Assembly (NCBI GenBank): GCA_964601895.1
Contig: CAZROT010000005.1
Span: 191,050-255,049, forward strand
Direction of reading: 5' to 3'
Source: CAZROT01 sp964601895
GTDB taxonomy: Bacteria; Pseudomonadota; Gammaproteobacteria; Enterobacterales; Enterobacteriaceae
DNA: 64,000 nucleotides
The position numbers and the translations under genes are program-made. Shown piece after piece: positions 43,699 through 54,298 of this stretch; the stretch's first letter is position 1; every line of letters starts with the position of its first letter. Under the pieces are notes generated by a model. It saw only the letters and a program-made list of their open reading frames with translations. It was not told the DNA's origin and searched no databases.

Positions 43699-45066
43699 AT
43701 GGGTAATAGTGCGCTGAGTATAGTGATTCTTGCAGCAGGCAAGGGAACACGCATGCATTCTGACCTTCCGAAGGTATTACATCCTCTGGCGGGCAAGCCC
43801 ATGATACAACATGTTATTGATACTGTCAGGGCTCTGAACAGCAGAAAAATTCATGTAGTGTATGGTCATGGTGGTAGTTTAGTGAAAAAAACACTGGCTG
43901 ACACTGAATTAAACTGGGTGTTGCAGGACAGACAGCTGGGTACAGGCCATGCGATGCAGCAGGCTGCTCATCATTTTAATGATGACGAAGATATTCTGAT
44001 GCTTTATGGCGATGTTCCATTAATTTCACTGGATACCCTGCAGTGTCTGTTAACGACTAAGCCGCAGGGAGGAATCAGCCTGTTGACAGCGCATCTGGAT
44101 TGTCCTGATGGATATGGGAGGATTTTGCGTACAGCAGGCGAGGTATCAGGCATTATCGAACATCAGGATGCCACGCAGGAACAGCAGAAAATTCGGGAAA
44201 TCAATACGGGTATTCTGGTTGCTGGCGGCAGAGATCTGAAACGCTGGTTATCCATGCTGAATAACAGTAATGCTCAGGGTGAATTTTATGCTACCGATAT
44301 TATCGCACTGGCGTACGCTGACAGGCGAAAAATTGCTGCTGTTCATCCACGGCGATTGAGTGAAATCCAGGGGGTTAATAATTGCCTGCAACTGGCGGCA
44401 ATTGAACGAATCTATCAAAATGAACAGGCAGAAAAGCTTTTGCTGGCAGGTGTGATGCTGCTGGATCCTGCGCGTTTTTCTCTTCGTGGCGAGCTTAAGC
44501 ACGGTCGTGATGTTGTCATTGACACTAATGTACTTATCGAAGGGAAAGTCATTTTGGGCAACAGAGTGCGTATTGCTGCGGGTTGTATAGTGAAAAACTG
44601 TGTGATTGGCGATGATTGTGAAATAAGCGCCTATAGCGTACTGGAAGATGCAAAGCTCGATGCAGCCTGTACCATTGGCCCTTTTGCCCGTTTACGTCCT
44701 GGCAGCGAACTGGCTGAGAGTGCGCATGTGGGTAATTTTGTTGAAATTAAAAAAACGCGTTTAGGCAAAGGCTCTAAAGCTGGGCATCTTACCTATCTGG
44801 GGGATGCAGAGATTGGCGCCGGAGTGAATATTGGCGCGGGTACCATTACCTGTAACTATGATGGTGCGAATAAATTTAAAACCATTATTGATGATAATGT
44901 GTTTGTAGGATCGGACACGCAATTGATTGCTCCTGTCAGCGTTGCCCGGGGCGCAACTATTGGCGCAGGTACGACAGTGACTGATGATATTGCTGAAAAT
45001 GAACTGGTGCTCAGTCGTACCAGGCAGGTTCATATTAAAGGATGGCAGCGTCCAGTGAAGAAATAA
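43699..45066 (+). CDS. glmU: Bifunctional GlcNAc-1-P uridyltransferase / glucosamine-1-P acetyltransferase
   Basis: GlmU makes UDP-GlcNAc, precursor of peptidoglycan, lipopolysaccharide and here also of pseudaminic acid (PseB substrate). The N-terminal pyrophosphorylase domain has [10 protein letters not shown] and the YGDVPLI motif; the C-terminal left-handed beta-helix carries acetyltransferase repeats ending in [11 protein letters not shown] and [14 protein letters not shown] use the ATG at 43699 with GAAAGG six bases upstream; an earlier in-frame start would add ten unrelated residues. Confidence 0.96.
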   Translation: MGNSALSIVILAAGKGTRMHSDLPKVLHPLAGKPMIQHVIDTVRALNSRKIHVVYGHGGSLVKKTLADTELNWVLQDRQLGTGHAMQQAAHHFNDDEDILMLYGDVPLISLDTLQCLLTTKPQGGISLLTAHLDCPDGYGRILRTAGEVSGIIEHQDATQEQQKIREINTGILVAGGRDLKRWLSMLNNSNAQGEFYATDIIALAYADRRKIAAVHPRRLSEIQGVNNCLQLAAIERIYQNEQAEKLLLAGVMLLDPARFSLRGELKHGRDVVIDTNVLIEGKVILGNRVRIAAGCIVKNCVIGDDCEISAYSVLEDAKLDAACTIGPFARLRPGSELAESAHVGNFVEIKKTRLGKGSKAGHLTYLGDAEIGAGVNIGAGTITCNYDGANKFKTIIDDNVFVGSDTQLIAPVSVARGATIGAGTTVTDDIAENELVLSRTRQVHIKGWQRPVKK

Positions 45067-45113
45067 TTTTTGGTTAATGGCGTTGCTGTTAATTTAACTG
45101 GCTCAAAAAGAAT

Positions 45114-45145
45114 AAAAATAAAGATAAAAGCCTGCCTTTATTTTT
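45114..45145 (+). terminator. AT-rich hairpin after glmU
   Basis: A 10-bp stem (AAAAATAAAG/CTTTATTTTT) with a 12-base loop lies about 50 bases after glmU. It is almost pure AT with the T-tract inside the stem, so it may be a weak terminator between glmU and glmS. Confidence 0.35.
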
Positions 45146-45275
45146 GAGGTTTAAGGATTTATATATTACTCATAAAACTGAGTGTAGAATTATATTTTGT
45201 TTATATTATTTAACAAGTTACCTTAATCAGGTTCAGTAATAGTAAACAGGTTTGTTAACGCGGGAATAAGAGCGA

Positions 45276-47105
45276 ATGTGTGGAATTGTAGGTGCGGTTG
45301 CACAACGTAATGTTGCTGAAATTTTAATTGAAGGACTACGCCGTCTGGAATATCGCGGATATGATTCAGCTGGTCTTGCGATAGTCGATGACAAAGAAAA
45401 TATGACCCGTTTGTGCCGGGTAGGTAAAGTTCAGGCATTGTCTGATGCAGCAAAAAATTATCCCCTGCAGGGAGGAACGGGAATTGCTCATACGCGTTGG
45501 GCGACTCATGGCGAACCTTCAGAAGTGAATGCACATCCTCATGTATCCGGACATATTTCTGTTGTTCATAACGGTATTATTGAAAATCATGAATCACTGC
45601 GTAAGTCATTAACTCAACTAGGTTACTGTTTTAATTCTGAGACTGATACTGAAACTATTGCTCATCTGATTCACTGGAAGCAAAAACAGGGAAATTCTTT
45701 TACACAAGCCGTTAAACGAACTGTTGCTGAACTGCGCGGATCTTTTGCTATTTTGGTAATGAGTAGCCGTAATCCTGACCTGCTGGTTGCTGCCCGTTCA
45801 GGTAGTCCGCTGGTGATTGGTTGTGGCACTTTAGAAAATTTTATTGCCTCAGATCAACTGGCATTACTGCCGGTTACCCGCCGTTTTATCTTTCTTGAAG
45901 AAGGCGACATAGCAGAAATCACCTGCGACAGAGTCAGTGTTTTTGACAGGCAGGATAATCCGGTAAAACGCTCTGAGATTGTGTCTCAGGAACAATACGA
46001 TGCGGGTGATAAAGGTTCATACCGTCATTACATGCAAAAGGAAATTTTTGAACAACCTGTTGCCTTACAGAATACTCTGGCAGGTCGTCTTCACCTGAAT
46101 TCAGTTAATCTTGATGAACTGGGTAACCATGCAGACAAATTATTGACTAAAGTTGAGCATGTACAGATTGTTGCCTGTGGAAGTTCTTACCATACGGGGA
46201 TGATTGCCCGTCACTGGTTCGAAGAATTTATCGGTGTATCTTGTGACGTTGAAATAGCATCAGAATTTCGTTATCGCAAATCGGTAGTTCGCCCCAACAG
46301 CCTTATCATCACGCTTTCGCAATCAGGTGAAACCGCTGATACGCTGGCCGCATTGCGTCTGTCGAAAGAATCAGGTTATCTGACATCCCTTTGTATATGT
46401 AATGTTGATGGGTCGTCACTGGTTCGTGAATCTGACATGAGCCTGATAACTAAAGCAGGTGTTGAAATTGGTGTGGCTTCAACTAAAGCCTTTACTACTC
46501 AACTGGCGGTATTGTTAATGCTGGTAGCGCATATTGGCTGTCTTAAGGGAATGGATATTGATGTTAAGCATCACATTATTCATTCATTAAAAATATTGCC
46601 AAATTGCATTGAGCAGATGTTGATACTGGACGATGCTATTAAAGCACTGGCTGAAGATTTTGCTGACAGAAGCCATGCATTGTTTCTTGGCAGGCGTCAT
46701 TTTTACCCTGTTGCGATGGAAGGTGCACTTAAAGTTAAAGAGCTTTCTTATATTCATGCGGAAGCTTATGCAGCAGGAGAGTTGAAACATGGTCCCCTGG
46801 CATTAATTGACGCTGATATGCCGGTTATTGTTGTGGCGTACCGCAATGCATTGCTGGAAAAGCTTAAGTCAAATATCGAAGAAGTGCGGACACGTGGCGG
46901 GCAGATATATCTTTTTGCTGACAGGGATGCAGGTTTTGTTAACAGTGATGCAATGCGGGTTATTCAGTTACCTCATGTTGAAGAAGTGATTGCACCCATT
47001 GTGTATACTGTGCCGTTGCAGCTGTTGTCTTATCATATTGGCTTAGTGAAAGGAGCTGATATTGATCAGCCACGGAATCTGGCGAAATCAGTTACTGTCG
47101 AATGA
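45276..47105 (+). CDS. glmS: Glutamine-fructose-6-phosphate aminotransferase
   Basis: GlmS makes glucosamine-6-phosphate from fructose-6-phosphate and glutamine, the entry to amino-sugar synthesis. The N-terminal glutaminase has the nucleophile Cys2 (MCGIVGA) and [13 protein letters not shown]; two SIS isomerase domains follow ([17 protein letters not shown]) and the C terminus is NLAKSVTVE. 609 residues, normal. glmU lies upstream as in E. coli; the pst operon that should follow is decayed. Confidence 0.97.
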   Translation: MCGIVGAVAQRNVAEILIEGLRRLEYRGYDSAGLAIVDDKENMTRLCRVGKVQALSDAAKNYPLQGGTGIAHTRWATHGEPSEVNAHPHVSGHISVVHNGIIENHESLRKSLTQLGYCFNSETDTETIAHLIHWKQKQGNSFTQAVKRTVAELRGSFAILVMSSRNPDLLVAARSGSPLVIGCGTLENFIASDQLALLPVTRRFIFLEEGDIAEITCDRVSVFDRQDNPVKRSEIVSQEQYDAGDKGSYRHYMQKEIFEQPVALQNTLAGRLHLNSVNLDELGNHADKLLTKVEHVQIVACGSSYHTGMIARHWFEEFIGVSCDVEIASEFRYRKSVVRPNSLIITLSQSGETADTLAALRLSKESGYLTSLCICNVDGSSLVRESDMSLITKAGVEIGVASTKAFTTQLAVLLMLVAHIGCLKGMDIDVKHHIIHSLKILPNCIEQMLILDDAIKALAEDFADRSHALFLGRRHFYPVAMEGALKVKELSYIHAEAYAAGELKHGPLALIDADMPVIVVAYRNALLEKLKSNIEEVRTRGGQIYLFADRDAGFVNSDAMRVIQLPHVEEVIAPIVYTVPLQLLSYHIGLVKGADIDQPRNLAKSVTVE

Positions 47106-48180
47106 TGTTAAAAAGTACCCTATGCATCGCGTAAAGCATTTTCAGGTAATTTCATTACCAGTAGCTGTTGATTCTCATTATCATACGTGTTGTGTCTTTT
47201 GAAATTATCTGCGCTTTTTAATTGATAAGATTAAAGCGTGAGATAAGTCTGAAATGCGGAATAGCGAAAATTTTCATAAACATGTCTGTTTCCGCATTAT
47301 CCTGACTGGGTAGGGGTAGCCTGATTGTGCGATGCTTTAATAATTTTTTCAAAATAAATTCCCTGAATGCTTTAGCTAACCTGTTTCAGTCATCATTTAA
47401 GTTTTTTACACGGTAATAGTCTGATAAAAATAAGTAATGAAAATATAATGTAACATTAATATCATTTAATGGCGGGTGATTACTGATGTTTAAAATAATG
47501 CTACGTTATTTAACCAGGGTATTTTTCTTAGCAAGAAACAGCTAAGAAAATTAATTTTCAGTAAAAAATATTGCGAGGTGATATTAAACAGGTTATTGCG
47601 AAAGCCGTTAATTTTTTACCTCTGATATACCGTTACCAGAAAATATTCTGATTGAATCAGCTTTCTATATCGTCTATTTTCTAGCCTGGCTGACCTGGCT
47701 GACCTGGCTGACCTGGCTGACCTGGCTGACCTGGCTGACCTGGCTGACCTGGCTACGCTGAAATTGTTACAACTGCCCATTATTATTCTTACCACATAAA
47801 ATATGATAAATAGATATCTGATATTTTATCAAAAAATTATTATATTTCAGTCAGATAAAAACAGAAAAAATTTTCATTAGGTTAATTGTGTCATTATCAG
47901 GAAATCTTACTGGGTATTGCTGACTATTGCACGAATAGCAGTAAACTTTTACTTTTTTTGCTTAATTTTCTGCTCATTTTTGGAGTATTGAGTTAGCCAG
48001 CAGGTTGCTAATTTACCTGTTACAGTATTTAAATTTGCCATGAATTTTTTAATGGTGATAATTTTCATAGTCAGGAATATTACTCATCATGTTGTTTTGG
48101 ATAACTAAAAATCTGGTCTGTTTTTTATTTAAGAATATATTGCTTATTAAGAATAAAATGAAAGTTTGTTAGCGAATAAC
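47106..48180. other. Gene-free DNA where pstS, pstC and pstA should lie
   Basis: About 1.1 kb of AT-rich sequence with stops in all frames. In E. coli glmS is followed by pstSCAB-phoU; I cannot identify pieces of pstS, pstC or pstA here, although pstB and phoU remnants follow. The stretch holds a 9-base tandem repeat at 47686-47754 and otherwise nothing I can name. Confidence 0.6.
47686..47754. repeat. 9-bp tandem repeat, about 7.7 copies
   Basis: The unit CTGGCTGAC is repeated seven times without error, followed by a partial CTGGCT. It lies in non-coding DNA. A GC-rich minisatellite in an AT-rich graveyard is conspicuous; copy number is likely to vary between strains by slippage. Confidence 0.95.
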
Positions 48181-48946
48181 AATGAGTGATGAAAACAATT
48201 TTATAATTACTATATGTGATAATTTGAATAAAAAATACAGATACGTAGCCATAATTTTTATTATAGTAAATTTCATAGTTGAAAAGGTATCGCATTGGGT
48301 TTTAGTAACAATAAAGCTGCGGCTTTTATTGCTTTGTCTGATCGTAATAAGTCAATTTTATAACGTGCTTTTAATGAAAATATCGATTTTATCCAGAGGG
48401 GCTGGCGGAAGGTAACGTTTTTCAGGCAGGTGTACCATACTCAATTATGATCGAGATGCTGTTCCAGAAACTGCTCTCTTTTTCTATGCCAATTTACAAT
48501 AATATTACATTTGGGGTGTGTTTGTTTGAGCGATTGTCTTTTAGTTTCAGGCACAGCTGAGTGTGGTGGATTTTGACGCGAGCTGAGTTATATATGAATG
48601 TAAAGGTAAACTGCATCTGAGTGGGTATAGTCTGTCTGGTGGTCAGCAACAACGGTTGTGTATTGCTCATCGCAGGGCTGTCAGGTCAGAAGTTTCGTTG
48701 CTGAATGAGCCATGTTGCGCACCACATACTGTTTATACTGATAAAATAGAAGATTAATTAATGAATTAGCAGCAGATTATACCGTTGTGATTGTCACGCA
48801 TAATATGCAGCAGGCTGTCCGTTGTTCTGGCTATAGCGTTTCTATGCATATGGTGTGAATGCGTGGAATTTCGTAGTATTCATGCTGTGTTTACTAAACC
48901 GAAAAGAAGAATCACTGAAGATTACCTCACAGATTATTACGATTAA
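48181..48946 (+). pseudogene. pstB: Decayed phosphate ABC transporter ATPase
   Basis: PstB motifs can be read in order through many stops and frame changes: KIQIRSHNFYYSKFHS near 48230, then NNKAAAFIALSDRNKSIL where the Walker A GPSGCGKST should be (destroyed), then MLFQKLLSFSMPIYNNITFGVCLFERLS near 48450, the ABC signature [17 protein letters not shown] near 48630, [17 protein letters not shown] near 48785 and the C-terminal FTKPKRRITEDYLTDYYD before a TAA. The gene is inactive. It sits where the Pst operon follows glmS in E. coli. Confidence 0.9.
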
Positions 48947-48962
48947 TAACCAGATCTATTGT

Positions 48963-49650
48963 ATGGTAAATAATTTATCGTTAACTAAATATATTTTAGG
49001 GTCGTTCATGCAGGGTTGCAGTATATTTTTACTCAGGTATCCACTATGAGTGGCCTGATAAAGCAGCAGCTGAAAGATGCAATTACTGCTATACATAACT
49101 AAAATGAATGGCGAAACAGATTATTGAAGATAATAAAAAAGTCAATATGCTGAAAATAGTAATGGATTCAGCTAGTGTCAGGACTATTGCTAAACGCCAG
49201 CTGCCAGTGGTTTACGCCTGGTAATCATCAAAATTGTTACGTAATTAGAACGTATTGATGAGGCTGGAGAGAAGCTATGTCGTACTGTACCTGAAAAATT
49301 TGATTATCAATATCAATCAATGTTAGTAAATCTGGCGTTTCTGCGACGGAATACGGTACAAATGTTACGTGATGTATCGGATGCATTTTCCTGCCGGTAT
49401 TCGAATGAAGCGATTGGTAGCTATCGCAGGGATAAATAAAATGTATCAGGAGTATGGGAATTTTGTGCGACAACTTACTATTCATATAATGGTAAGATTC
49501 CTGCGATGCTTCTGGTGTGTTAACTGCGCTATTTAGTTAGACATGTTCGATAGAAAATGCAGGTGATTGTTGTCAGATATGTATGTAAATTTGTGTTTTA
49601 TTTTGTTAAAAATTGTGATTTTGGATGCCATGGAGAGGCTGGTTTTATCA
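48963..49650 (+). pseudogene. phoU: Decayed phosphate-signalling protein PhoU
   Basis: The N terminus reads MVNNLSLTKYILGSF, matching PhoU's LNLTKHISGSF. Later fragments are QLKDAITAIHN, VRTIAKRQLP, LERIDEA, MLRDVSDAF, KMYQEYGNFVRQL and GDCCQICM, all in PhoU order but in different frames and with stops. PhoU normally links Pst transport to PhoR signalling. With pstB also broken, high-affinity phosphate uptake and its control by this system are lost. Confidence 0.88.
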
Positions 49651-49795
49651 GATTTCTGTCTGAAGGAAAAAAATAGCTTTTTTGCTTTGTCATCTGCTAT
49701 TTTTTGATTATTTTCTTGTAAAGATATTTTTATATAATCTGATTGTAACCTCATGTTTTATATATCTAATATCATTGATTAGTCAGGAATTATTC

Positions 49796-50641
49796 ATGAG
49801 ATATTTTAGTATAATAGTAATTTTACTAATTTCATTTTTTTCCTTATCAGGAGTGGCTTATGCGGAGAAGCCGGACAGACTTGCTGAAATCGAGAAAGCG
49901 CGTGTAATACGTATTGCTGTTTTTGACAGTAATCCTCCTTTTGGTTACATCGATCCTAAAAGTAAAAAATTGGTAGGTTATGATATTGATATTGCTGAAG
50001 CGATAGGTAAGGCCCTGAATGTAGAGGTTATGTTGAGACCTACCAATCCTGCAAATCGCATTCCTTTGCTGCGCTCTAAAAAAGTAGATTTAATCATTGC
50101 TAATTTCACTATTACGGATGAGCGTGCCAGAGAAGTCAATTTTAGTGTGCCGTATTTTTCCAGTAGAACGGAATTTATTGCTCGTAAAGGTGTATTAAAA
50201 AAGCCAGAAGATATTGGTAAGTTACGTATTGGTGCAGATAAAGGCACTGTACAGGAAATCAGATTACGTGAATATTATCCCACGGCTAAAGTTATTTCTT
50301 ATGACGATACACCGCTGGCATTTAGTGCATTGCGTAATGGTAACGTGCAGGCTATTACTCAGGATGATTCCAAGCTGATTGGTTTGTTGGGGAGTATTAC
50401 TGAGGAGCAACGAAGTGATTTTGAAATATCATCTTTTAATATCATGGAAGAATATCAGGGGGTTGGTATACCAAAAGATGAAAAACGCTTAACCAAAAAA
50501 ATTAATGATATTCTGGTGGATTTGGAAAAAAGCGGTAAAGCAAAGGAGATTTATGATGGCTGGTTTGGCCCACAGACTCCTTTTTCACGACCTCGAAATG
50601 ATTTTAAGTTTGGTTCATTGACAAAGCATTCAACGAATTGA
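49796..50641 (+). CDS. Polar amino acid ABC transporter, substrate-binding protein
   Basis: A periplasmic binding protein of 281 residues, family 3 (SBP_bac_3). It has a signal peptide (RYFSIIVILLISFFSLSGVAYA, cleavage before EKPD) and the family motifs VGYDIDIAEAIGK and RIPLLRSKKVDLIIANFTITDERA. The ATG at 49796 begins the signal peptide; the longer open frame adds only an AT-rich hydrophobic stretch. Two permease genes follow. Glutamate or aspartate is a likely ligand by resemblance, but this is not proven. Confidence 0.88.
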   Translation: MRYFSIIVILLISFFSLSGVAYAEKPDRLAEIEKARVIRIAVFDSNPPFGYIDPKSKKLVGYDIDIAEAIGKALNVEVMLRPTNPANRIPLLRSKKVDLIIANFTITDERAREVNFSVPYFSSRTEFIARKGVLKKPEDIGKLRIGADKGTVQEIRLREYYPTAKVISYDDTPLAFSALRNGNVQAITQDDSKLIGLLGSITEEQRSDFEISSFNIMEEYQGVGIPKDEKRLTKKINDILVDLEKSGKAKEIYDGWFGPQTPFSRPRNDFKFGSLTKHSTN

Positions 50642-50745
50642 TTCTATTTTTTATTAACGTTGAGCCTGATATCTTTTTTAGATATTGGGTCGTTTATTTT
50701 TCCTGATGATGCTTATCAAGTATTTTTATTTGGACACAAATACAT

Positions 50746-51486
50746 ATGAGTTTTCAGTATATAATGGATAACTGGTTACTGGCTCCAAAATATCTGGGTT
50801 GGTTGTGGGATGGTTTTCTGGTTACATTATGGATTTCTGCCTGTACGATAGTTACTGCTACCTTATTAGGTTTTTTACTGGCTGCAGGCAGAGCTAGTCA
50901 GATAAGAATATTGCAATGGTCGGTTATTGGTTACAGTACATTATTTCGTAATACCCCTTTACTTATCCAGCTTTTTTTTTGGTACTTTGCGGGTGGGCAG
51001 TTATTTTCATCTTTTTTTATTCAAAATATGAATTTACTGGATAAGTTTATAATATCAGGTATTAGTCTTAGCTGGCCCTCTTTTGAATTTCTCACTGGTT
51101 TTTTAGGACTTACTCTTTATTCTGCTGCTTTTATTACTGAAGAGATACGTGCAGGGATCAATGGCGTCTCCGGAGGACAAAAATCTGCTGCGAACGCCCT
51201 GGGGCTTACCGATTGGCAATCAATGAGGTATGTCATTCTTCCGCAGGCCAGAAAAATTGCCATGCTACCGCTTTTTGGTCAATACATGAATGTTATTAAA
51301 AATTCGTCTCTGGCGATGGCAATAGGTGTTGCGGAGCTTTCTTATGCTTCACGGCAGGTGGAAACAGAAACTTTGCTTACTTTTCAAACTTTTGGTGTAT
51401 CAACTGTGCTCTATGTTGTTATTGTTGTATTGATGGAAATCTGGGGTTTGTGGTGTCAGCGGCTTTCTGTGGTTAGGGAGCGCTGA
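50746..51486 (+). CDS. Amino acid ABC transporter permease (first)
   Basis: An inner-membrane permease of 246 residues of the HisMQ/GltJK family. It has about five membrane helices, the family motif FRNTPLLIQLFFWYF and the ATPase-docking EAA-type loop (GGQKSAANALGLTDWQSMRYVILPQA). It is followed by the second permease after three bases. No ATP-binding gene accompanies them. Confidence 0.88.
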   Translation: MSFQYIMDNWLLAPKYLGWLWDGFLVTLWISACTIVTATLLGFLLAAGRASQIRILQWSVIGYSTLFRNTPLLIQLFFWYFAGGQLFSSFFIQNMNLLDKFIISGISLSWPSFEFLTGFLGLTLYSAAFITEEIRAGINGVSGGQKSAANALGLTDWQSMRYVILPQARKIAMLPLFGQYMNVIKNSSLAMAIGVAELSYASRQVETETLLTFQTFGVSTVLYVVIVVLMEIWGLWCQRLSVVRER

Positions 51487-51489
51487 GAG

Positions 51490-52215
51490 ATGGATTATGC
51501 TGTTATTATTGATAACTGGCGTTACTTGTTATGGGGAACTTTTCCTGATGGCCCATTAGGTGGAGCTGCACTGACCCTGTTAATTAGCCTGGTAGCGGGT
51601 TTCATTTCGATTATTTTGAGCGTTATATTTGGTGTAATGCTGGCTATGTTGCGTGGTTTTTGGGCATATGTACTGGTTGTGGTTTTGGGTTTTTTTCGAG
51701 CAATACCAGTTATTATGTTGATTTTTTGGATTTATTTTCTATTACCTATTGTCTTTGATGTCGATATTCCTGAAATTACTACGGTTGTTTGTGCTCTGGC
51801 GTTAATTTCCTGCGCATATCTTGCTTATTCGTTAAAAGCAGGCATCCTGGCAATTGGTGTAAATCAATGGCATGCAGGATTATCTCTTGGATTGAGTCAT
51901 TGGCAGGTGTTAATTTTTATTGTGTTACCTCAGGCATTACGAATGATGGTGCCGTCGTTTATTAATCAATGGATTTCACTGATTAAAGATACTTCTCTTG
52001 CTTATATTGTTGGAGTTAATGAACTGACTTTTTTGGCAACTCAGGTTAATAATCGTAGCATGGTTTATCCTGGAGAAGTCTTTTCATTTGTTGCATTAAT
52101 CTATTTTATATTTTGTCTTACACTTGATTTACTGGCAAACGTTATGAATCGGCGTTTTAGTCCACAATTTCGGGCGGGCAGAAGTAAAAAGTACCTGCCG
52201 CTTACTGATGAGTAG
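51490..52215 (+). CDS. Amino acid ABC transporter permease (second)
   Basis: The partner permease, 241 residues, with FFRAIPVIMLIFWIYF and the EAA-type loop (NQWHAGLSLGLSHWQVLIFIVLPQALRMMVP). The start has GGGAG seven bases upstream. With the previous gene it should form a heterodimeric channel; the ATPase must come from elsewhere on the chromosome or be missing. Confidence 0.88.
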   Translation: MDYAVIIDNWRYLLWGTFPDGPLGGAALTLLISLVAGFISIILSVIFGVMLAMLRGFWAYVLVVVLGFFRAIPVIMLIFWIYFLLPIVFDVDIPEITTVVCALALISCAYLAYSLKAGILAIGVNQWHAGLSLGLSHWQVLIFIVLPQALRMMVPSFINQWISLIKDTSLAYIVGVNELTFLATQVNNRSMVYPGEVFSFVALIYFIFCLTLDLLANVMNRRFSPQFRAGRSKKYLPLTDE

Positions 52216-52664
52216 CTTTTTAAAGAAAGTATGCTTATTTGCGTTTTGAGTAAGTTGCGTGGGTTTGTGGCAAATCTTTTATGAGCTTCATTTCACATCA
52301 TTGCTCTTTATGAGCTTTCTCGCATTAAAATCTCATTATCCGCTGTGTAAGGCTGTGTAGTTGATTTTGCAAAGTTTCCATTTTTATGGTTATACGGTTG
52401 ATTTTTTGTAATTTTTTGTAAAAAAAATTTAACAAAATTGATGAAAATTTTGTTTTTCTGATTGTTAAATTTTCACATTTTAATTATAACATATTGTTTT
52501 TATAGTTATTTATTCTTTTCATACTGATTTATATCATAAATAATATAGTTTGATTGTTTTTTATTTGATTTTATTACTTAATTTACATATCATTAACATA
52601 TACGTTGATGGTAGTGGTTGATTTTTGTACTCATTTTGTTTACTACTTCTTGGGAGTCACCCTT
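52216..52664. other. AT-rich spacer before the winged-helix regulator
   Basis: About 450 bases, extremely AT-rich from 52370 onward. No reading frame or terminator is convincing. A promoter for the next gene, possibly an H-NS target because of its composition, could be here. Confidence 0.5.
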
Positions 52665-53084
52665 ATGTATGTTAATACCGTATCTGTAGTGACCGACAAT
52701 AAATTCATAGACATTAATGGTGAAGGCGTTGTCCACTATGGTACATCAATCTCTGTTGATTGTTGTATGAACAAAATTCATTTTCATGACAGAAAAGTGA
52801 CAATTAATGTTAATGAAAAACAAAAAAGACTGATTATGTGTTTACTTAATGACATTAATCGCAAGCAGGATATTATAAAAGTAGTATGGTATGAAAACTA
52901 TAAAGGTATTTCTGATAATAATTATCACCAACTTATTCATAAATTCAGATCATTATTAACTGAACGTAACTTACCTGGCAGTGTAATAAAAACGATAAAT
53001 AGATATGGATTAAGATTAGATACCAGCTTACTGTCATCGCCTGAATCTGATAGTGCAGAAGGTAAGTTTTACGGGTACGCTTAA
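52665..53084 (+). CDS. Winged-helix (OmpR/ToxR-type) transcriptional regulator
   Basis: A 139-residue protein that is essentially one DNA-binding domain. Residues 40-125 follow the Trans_reg_C pattern: FHDRKVTINVNEKQKRLIMCLLNDINR, then recognition helix region DNNYHQLIHKFRSLL and the wing IKTINRYGLRL. There is no receiver domain and no membrane segment. The start at 52665 is preceded by GGGAGT; the longer frame lacks homology. Such stand-alone regulators often control horizontally acquired virulence or envelope genes; its target is not apparent here. Confidence 0.7.
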   Translation: MYVNTVSVVTDNKFIDINGEGVVHYGTSISVDCCMNKIHFHDRKVTINVNEKQKRLIMCLLNDINRKQDIIKVVWYENYKGISDNNYHQLIHKFRSLLTERNLPGSVIKTINRYGLRLDTSLLSSPESDSAEGKFYGYA

Positions 53085-53679
53085 CATAACTTGCCAAGTG
53101 ATGGCAGGTGATAAACAGTGCTATGATGTTTGTATATCTTATATATTAATATAAAAATACTTTTTATTCTTCTGATACAGATATATCTGTAATAGAAATA
53201 CTAAATTTATTCTGATATAAAGCTTATCATTAATTGTTTCGTTTAATTATCAGATTATAAATTAATTATTTTTTTAGTTTTAAAAAATAATATTATCTTT
53301 CCTCTGCTTGCATTCATCATGGCATATAGTTTTTTTTACATATTACTTATAAACTAATATTACTGACTGCTGTGCCTGAGTGGTGTTTTTTTATTCATAG
53401 ATTTTGTAGTTGCAATGGCTATAGAATAACTATCACTGTGATTTTTCTTGTTAACAACATCTGGTAATTAAAATTTATTTTGCCATAAATTTTTTTACAA
53501 AAAACGCCACAGCGTACAGATAACGCTGCTGAATAATTTATTTCCTTTAACAAAAGAATATTATTGGTTAGGTTTGTAATTATTACAAATAAAAATATAT
53601 CTTTCATCTAATAAGATAGCGTATCAATTAATTTTTATGCGATGTTTCACGAACAGCCTTGATGTTGTTAAAGCTGACT
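53085..53679. other. AT-rich gene-free stretch
   Basis: About 600 bases rich in A and T between the regulator and the terminator hairpin of raiA. I see no gene or repeat in it. Confidence 0.5.
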
Positions 53680-53712
53680 ATAAGACTGTCAGTATCACAC
53701 TGATAGTCTTAT
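53680..53712. terminator. Strong hairpin downstream of raiA
   Basis: A 14-bp stem (ATAAGACTGTCAGT/ACTGATAGTCTTAT, one G-T pair) with a 5-base loop lies 60 bases after the raiA stop. The T-rich tract is on the plus side, so it fits a plus-strand terminator at least as well; it may act in both directions. Confidence 0.6.
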
Positions 53713-53772
53713 ATATTTTGAAATGAAATCAACAGGAAAAAATATGCACTTTTAAGCAACAAGCTATTAGTT

Positions 53773-54114
53773 TTATTCCTGTTCTGAAGCAGCTAAAGAT
53801 AGTTCTTTTAGACTGGAACCAGTGCGCCGAGATTTATTTTTATGCTGAATTTTATTCAGTTTTCGCGCAAGTCTAAGAAATAATTCATTAATTGCAATAT
53901 GCATGTCACCATGTTTAGCACTGGCTACAAGATAACCGTTAGAAGTATTAACGGTGGCTTCTGTAAGAAAACCGTTTGGTGCTTTGGATAAAACAACATG
54001 CGGATTGATTAATTGTGTCTGCCATTTAGACAATTTATTCAAACGGTTTTCAATATGCTGGCGTATTGTTGGGGTAATATCCATGTGTTTGCTGGTAATG
54101 TTAATGATTGTCAT
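53773..54114 (-). CDS. raiA: Ribosome-associated inhibitor RaiA (hibernation factor)
   Basis: RaiA (YfiA, protein Y) binds the 30S subunit in stationary phase or cold and blocks translation. The 113-residue protein has the family pattern [28 protein letters not shown] and the beta-alpha-beta fold with [22 protein letters not shown]. The C-terminal tail is Lys-rich then acidic, as usual. It is next to bamD and rluD, as in E. coli. Confidence 0.93.
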   Translation of the reverse strand: MTIINITSKHMDITPTIRQHIENRLNKLSKWQTQLINPHVVLSKAPNGFLTEATVNTSNGYLVASAKHGDMHIAINELFLRLARKLNKIQHKNKSRRTGSSLKELSLAASEQE

Positions 54115-54298
54115 GTTAAGTTACCTCTCATCAATTAACTTCAACCACACTGATTTTATCATAGCGCGTTTTTTGTTAAAAAAATATAATGAAGGCATTT
54201 TTTATAAAAAAACAATAGCAGTAACAGGTAAATTATTCCTTTAAAAATCTAGCACTTATTACTTGAATATTTAAGTATTTTAATTAATAACAATGAGC

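Noticed and set aside
45067..45275. A glmS ribozyme/riboswitch before glmS
   Set aside because: That element belongs to Gram-positive bacteria; I see no matching structure here, and enterobacteria use small RNAs instead.
47686..47754. Tandem repeat as a possible CRISPR array
   Set aside because: The 9-base units are directly adjacent with no spacers, and no cas genes are present.
48182..48415. A 77-codon plus-strand frame as a small membrane protein
   Set aside because: The same DNA read in another frame matches PstB (KIQIRSHNFYYSKFHS and onward), so the frame is a chance product within the pseudogene.
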